From: Ditylenchus dipsaci
Taxonomy: Eukaryota; Nematoda; Chromadorea; Rhabditida; Anguinidae
NCBI GenBank assembly: GCA_004194705.1
Contig: SADC01000707.1
Coordinates: forward strand, 496,001-560,000
Length of the DNA stretch: 64,000 nt
Direction: 5' to 3'
Of the stretch, positions 25,901-31,900 are shown piece by piece. Position 1 is the stretch's first letter. Every line of letters starts with the position of its first letter. Position numbers and translations under genes: made by a program. The notes beneath the pieces were generated by a model, which saw nothing but the letters and a program-made list of their open reading frames with translations, searched no databases and had not been told where the DNA came from.

Positions 25901-28900
25901 TTTCAACGGTATATATCATGCTAAATACATTGACGCTGCTTGGTGACTAGTAAACAAAATAGTCAAAATCACTTTTTTGCTAACAAAAAGTGAGTAAAAA
26001 AGTATGGGCAGTATCTTCCGACTTCGACATCCGACTTCCACATACTACATCCATTGGAGGCGAGCTATAAGAGAGTTGCTTTTAAATATAGGCGAGTGAT
26101 AAAACCAAATTGACAAAGGGCTGCGTGGCCTAGTGGTTAGCTCGCTTGGTTACGGTTTGGTCAATGGTTCGGTTCTCCGCCAAAACGTCGTATTTAAAAG
26201 TTGGCCAAAAACAGGACCAAAAGTTGGCCAGAAATTGGTCAAAAATTGGCCAAAAATTGGTGCGATTTTTGGCCAATTTCCGAAATTTCTGATTATGCAT
26301 TCGAGCACAGCACCTGGAAAAAGGTAAGGGTACCTTGAGAGCGAATGGGTGGTGATACACAGAGTTTTGAGATTTGTAAAAGCATCTTTGTGGGCGATGG
26401 TTATCCTGATCGTGTGGTTTGGTTTATCTGATCCTGAGATTTTTGAAATTTTATAACTATTTTGCAGCCCTTAATGGGTAGGTGTGCATTATGTTATTTT
26501 TTTAGCTTTATTATCATTAAAATCTGTTCAGGAAATTTAAAAATTTGAATTTTTTATGACTTTTGTGTTGTAGTTGATTGTCGATTGACTGATAGTTGAT
26601 TATTGTTGAAGTTGGAGAGTGATATGGGTACCGGAGGAGTAGGTAGAAGTGCCAGAAAAATGAGCAGCGTACCAAGTGAGCGGATGAGCCAGGAAAGTGG
26701 ATAGGCGAGCCAGGGAGTGGGTAAGAGTACCATGAGAGTGGGTAGGTATGCACTGTGCTTTTTCCAATTTCTTTAAATTTTTTCAATTTTCATTAAATGA
26801 AAGAAGAGGATGGCAAGTCAAAAACTTCAATGTTCAGCGCTACGAAATTCTAAGATTTCTAAAAAGCATCACTGTGGGGTGGTTTGGTGTCTTCCATAAA
26901 TGATATTTTTGAATTTTTTGACAATTGTGTAGCCCTGAATAAGTAGTTGTGCATTTAATGTTTTTTATATTTTCATAGTTTTGAATTTTTAATTTTTCTC
27001 ACGCCAACGCGAAAACTTGCCAACGTAAAAGACTTGCCAGCGGCAAAACTCGCCAACGAAAAAATCGATTTTCGACAACCCTTCATGGCCGATCATGAGA
27101 GAGTCCGTCAAATCGAATTTTTTGAGGGCGAAATTTCCGACAGCTAGTTTTGCCGTTGACGATTTTTGACATTGGCAAGTTTTCGACTTGGCTAGTCGGT
27201 TGAGTCCCAAAAAGTATTGCCAGCGTTTAACGTCTGATTACGATATGCACGGAAAAATAAAAATTCGTATATATTTTTTTGCTAAAAAGGCGCGAAGTCG
27301 AAAAAATGTCACAAAATTACCCAAACGCACCTATGCATTTTTGGGCGCTATTAATAAATCCCCTATTAGTCTGATCTTCCTAAAATCGCTGTAACTATCC
27401 TTTGTAACAACAAATTTAGACTCAGGGTTAGGCCAGCGTACGAAGTTGTGACTAATATATGATTTGCATACTTTCTCTGGAAGCATATATTTGGGAGCTC
27501 TTTTTTTATTTTTAAAAATTAAAAATTTTCGGGGGAGGGGGGGGGGGGTTGTTCGCTACTAGGGTCCACTTTTCTTATCATCCTGTATATATTATATGTA
27601 AATAGGGTTGTCGATTCGATTAATCGAAATCGATTAATCGCACTCATTAATCGAAAAATTTCGATTATCGATTATCGATTCGATTCGATTAATCGAAAAT
27701 TTCGATTATCGATTATCGATTCGATTCGATTAATCGAAAATTTCGATTATCGATTATCGATTCGATTCGATTAATCGAAAATTTCGATTATCGATTCGAT
27801 TCCATTATTAATGGAATCTTCTGCGGTCTTAAGGTAGCCTTTTATATCACACGGAGAATGTTTACACATGGAAAAGCCAAAGTCTGAAGTAATTGCTGAA
27901 AAGAAAAGTCTGAAATTTTCCAGAAAACACAAGCCTAAAGTAATTTTGAAAGCCAAAAAAGTCTTAAATAATTTTTTGGAAGCCAAAGTCCGAAATGATA
28001 TGTAAGACACAAGTGTTTACATATGTCTAGGCATGTCTAGGACCATTTCATGATTAAAATAGAGGGTTTTCGAAAACTGGCTTGTAATGAGAAAATCCAA
28101 ATGCTCTGGTAAATTGAAATCACTCAGATACAAGTTTGCGAGCAATAGATAGCCCTGATTACGCCCTCTGTTCTGGTATATTACACATCTAAGTCCTTCT
28201 TTAATTTAAGCGAGTACCGCCGATTTTTCGCACAAATTCCAGGTGGTTAAGAGTAGGTGAAGTGACCTATTTTTAGGAGCTATTTTACCCGTTCCACTCA
28301 CACCTTTTCACGAAAATTTCGTGCGCCATCGTGCTCAGCGTGAAAAGTTAGGGTTATACACCAGAAAGTTACAGTCGGCCTTTTGCGTGTTAAGAGATAA
28401 AAAAATTTTCGGGTTTTCGATTCGATTCATTGAAAATTTCGATTATCGATTCGATTAATCGAAATTTCGATTTTCGATTATCGATTCGATTCGATTAATC
28501 GAAAATTTCGATTATCGATTATCGATTCGATTCAATTAATCGAAAATTTCGATTATCGATTATCGATTCGATTCGATTAATCGAAAATTTCGATGCATCG
28601 ACAACCCTATATGTAAACTTATTTCTGAAATTCGAAACTGTTTTATTTTCAAGTCAATAAGACAATAATCAGCTTACAATAAAGTATTTTGGCCATTGCT
28701 ATGCCATTTTATTGTGTTTGTGACAGGCGATGAGGTCTTCATGCAGCTCATGCACCTGGGATATCATCTTGTCCGAGCATTGATCCAATTCTTGCAGTAG
28801 ATCGATGTATTTGTAGGCCACCCAGGCACCACCTACCTGCAATGTAAAAAGTAAGGGCAGAACTGAGGGTTTTGAAATCGAGTTTTTGGACTAGACAAGA

Positions 28901-31900
28901 TTTCGAAACATTATTACTATCGATAATCATTTTCGACGGCCCAAATTTACTTTTTCTTGGAGCAAATACGCTTTTTATGGCGCAAAATTGTTTGGCGCAA
29001 ATAAACTTCTTTTCTGCTCAAATACACTTTTTCATGTCGCAGGTTTACTTGTTCTTGGCGCAAATTCACCAAATTTGCGCCTATTTCTACTAAATTTGCG
29101 CCAAAAAGTCGCCATAAAAGAATTTGTGCCATCGAAAATGATTACCAGTTACTATCAAAATATCTACCTACCAGCAAGAAAACAAGGAAAAGCACAAACA
29201 AGCATTGGCCAAAGCTGAATTGCTGGCTAAAAATAGTAGGCTGTTCGGAGCCGTTTGTTCTTTGCTGTTAGCAGAAAAAGACCCGAAACCCATTTTCTAA
29301 AACTGCTTTTGAACAAAAAATAAAGGCGGGATTTGAAAATGGGCGAACAGTTTGTAACAAACTAAAGCAATCTTTTGGTCTTTTTAGGAAATATTTAAGC
29401 TTCATTTATAAAACGCTTAAAATGCTTTCAAGTGAAACTCTAAAACTCAAATGTGCATTTTCACTGTAACGGAGCAAGCTGAACACAATGCCGACGATAT
29501 TTTTCCCTGCGATATTTCAAGAAGATATAGAAACCCCAACAACAGGCGAGTAACCCATAGGTTCAACATATGGACAGGGTGGGGTAACTTTTCATACACT
29601 TTTGTTTTGATCGTAACTTTCTTGAATTCGTGCTCAAATTTTTAGCAGACCATTCATTTTAAAGCCTCTGTTTGCCATTTTGTTTAAACAAAGAAATAGC
29701 TCAATTTGTCAAAAATTTGCTGAGATACATCAAAATGTATGAAAACCGTCAAAATTAACATTTATTCAACAGTTGGACAACAATAATCTAACAAATTTCA
29801 ACACTTTTTCCTTCTCAGTCAACGCATATTTGTAGACGGCGGAGATGATCTTTAATAGCCCTGTTGATCACTTCTTGCGACATTTGCTCAATCCCTTCAA
29901 CGAATCGCTGGCGCAAGGACGCAATGTCGGCAAAAGATTAGCAAAGCAAAAAATTAGAAGTTTCCTCCGTTTTGCAAAAATCGACGTATCTCAGCAAATT
30001 TTCGACAAATTAAGCTAATTCTTTTTTTCAACAAAATGAAAAACTAAGGGCTTTCAAATGAGTGGTCTGCTAAAAAATTTGAGCATGAATTCAAAAAAGT
30101 TACGATCAAAACAAAAGTGTCTGAAAAAGTTGCCACACCCGTAGTCTTGGAGTACAAAAACCAAAACAAGAACAAAATCAAAACGCATAATGCAATAATA
30201 AACAGCGGATAATCATTTTCGATGACGCAAATTTACCTCATTTCGGCGCAAATACACTTTTTTATGGCGCAGATTTACTTTTCCTGAAAGATACCCCAAA
30301 ATAACCCCCCAAAAGAAAGTTATTTATGGGTGATTTCTGATTTGTGATATTTGTGACCTATGGGATTATGATTCTCATCCTTTATTTGGCTTTCAACCTG
30401 AATAAATTAATCGAGGTTAGCGGCCATTCCACAACCATTGTCGGGCAATTCTCTGCTCCGAGCCAAGAGCAAGAGCGAAAAATTTCAAGCTAGGAGCCAA
30501 GAGCAGGAGCAAAAAATTTTGGTCTGGGAGCACTCTGAATTTTTTATTTCCGAGCATAAAAATTATATTTCGATGTTATTTTGAACACATTGTTGGCTGA
30601 TTTTTATTCAAAAACTTGTCGAGTCAGTTATAACTAATAAACAAAACTGATTGATATAGGATTTTACAAAAAGGAAATTAATGGAAAAAAGTGCCGTAGC
30701 TAATAAAAAAAGTAAAGTATTGTACAATAAAAAACAGAAATTACAAGTTGTTTTTGCGAATCAGAGTTCTACTCAGCCATCAATGATTTTCAAGCCACTT
30801 ATTTTGACAGCCCAGAATTTGGATATGATAATTCGTTCTTTTTGACCTTCTTCGACTGCTTCGATCCGGCATTAGGTGAATTCATCTGCACCAAATTCAT
30901 CTGCACCGAATTCATCTGCAGACGAATTTATCTGCACCGAATTCATCTGCACTATAGAATTCTCTTTAAACCTTTTCAAAAAGATCCTTAACCTAAACAG
31001 TCATCTTGCATCTGTTTTCCTCTGCATATATTTTGCAACTTTTTTGTCTCATCTTGGCATAACTAGCCTTTTGAGAAAAGTTTTTCCACTATATATTTAC
31101 CTGTTTTAAGGCAAAAATGAATAAAGAGAGCAAGCAAGTGGGCAAACCGAATCTGATTATCAGGTGGTGCTTTCCGAAAAGAACAAGGAAATGCTTCAAG
31201 ATAGTTACATTTTAAATGGACAATGTCGCCCGGAGAAAAGTTTGTTGACCCACTTTTCGATTACTCATCGAGCTGATTTTTTTCAGGATCAGTTATTCTC
31301 GGCTACTTTTACTAAATATGAAAAAATCAGCTTGGTTTGTAATCGAAAAGTGGGTTAAGAAAACTTCCCTCCGTGCGACATTGTCTATTAAAATGGACAA
31401 TGTCCGGGTGCCACGCAGACTAGGTTTATGAAGTAAGTTTATAAAGATTATCGTATTTCCTCTAATAAACCCACCCCTCAACTTTGCTGGTCTGTATCTC
31501 GAATATTTTGCAAAGCTGTTTAGTGCGTTTTCTTAGTTCCACGAGCTCTACCGATTCCATTTTTGAATTTGGTCGACCTCACAAAATCTTAAAATGACTC
31601 TAATAAAACACCGATGGGCCCATTAGAGGAAATAAGGTAGGTTAAAAAAAGTGCCGAGCCGAGGTGGGGACGAACTTTTGGAGTACACAGTATTTTTCTG
31701 TAACCCCTCCATTTTATGAAAATTTCAGAGTTAACCCGTATGGCGACAGAATGCCAAAATGCAGATGAATTCGATGCAGATGAATTCGTCTGCAGATGAA
31801 TTCGGTGCAGATGAATTCGGTGCAGATGAATTCACCGTTTCCCCTTCGATCCAATTATGTTCTTAAAAAACATTAAAACCTTTACAAGTCGAGAGCAAAA

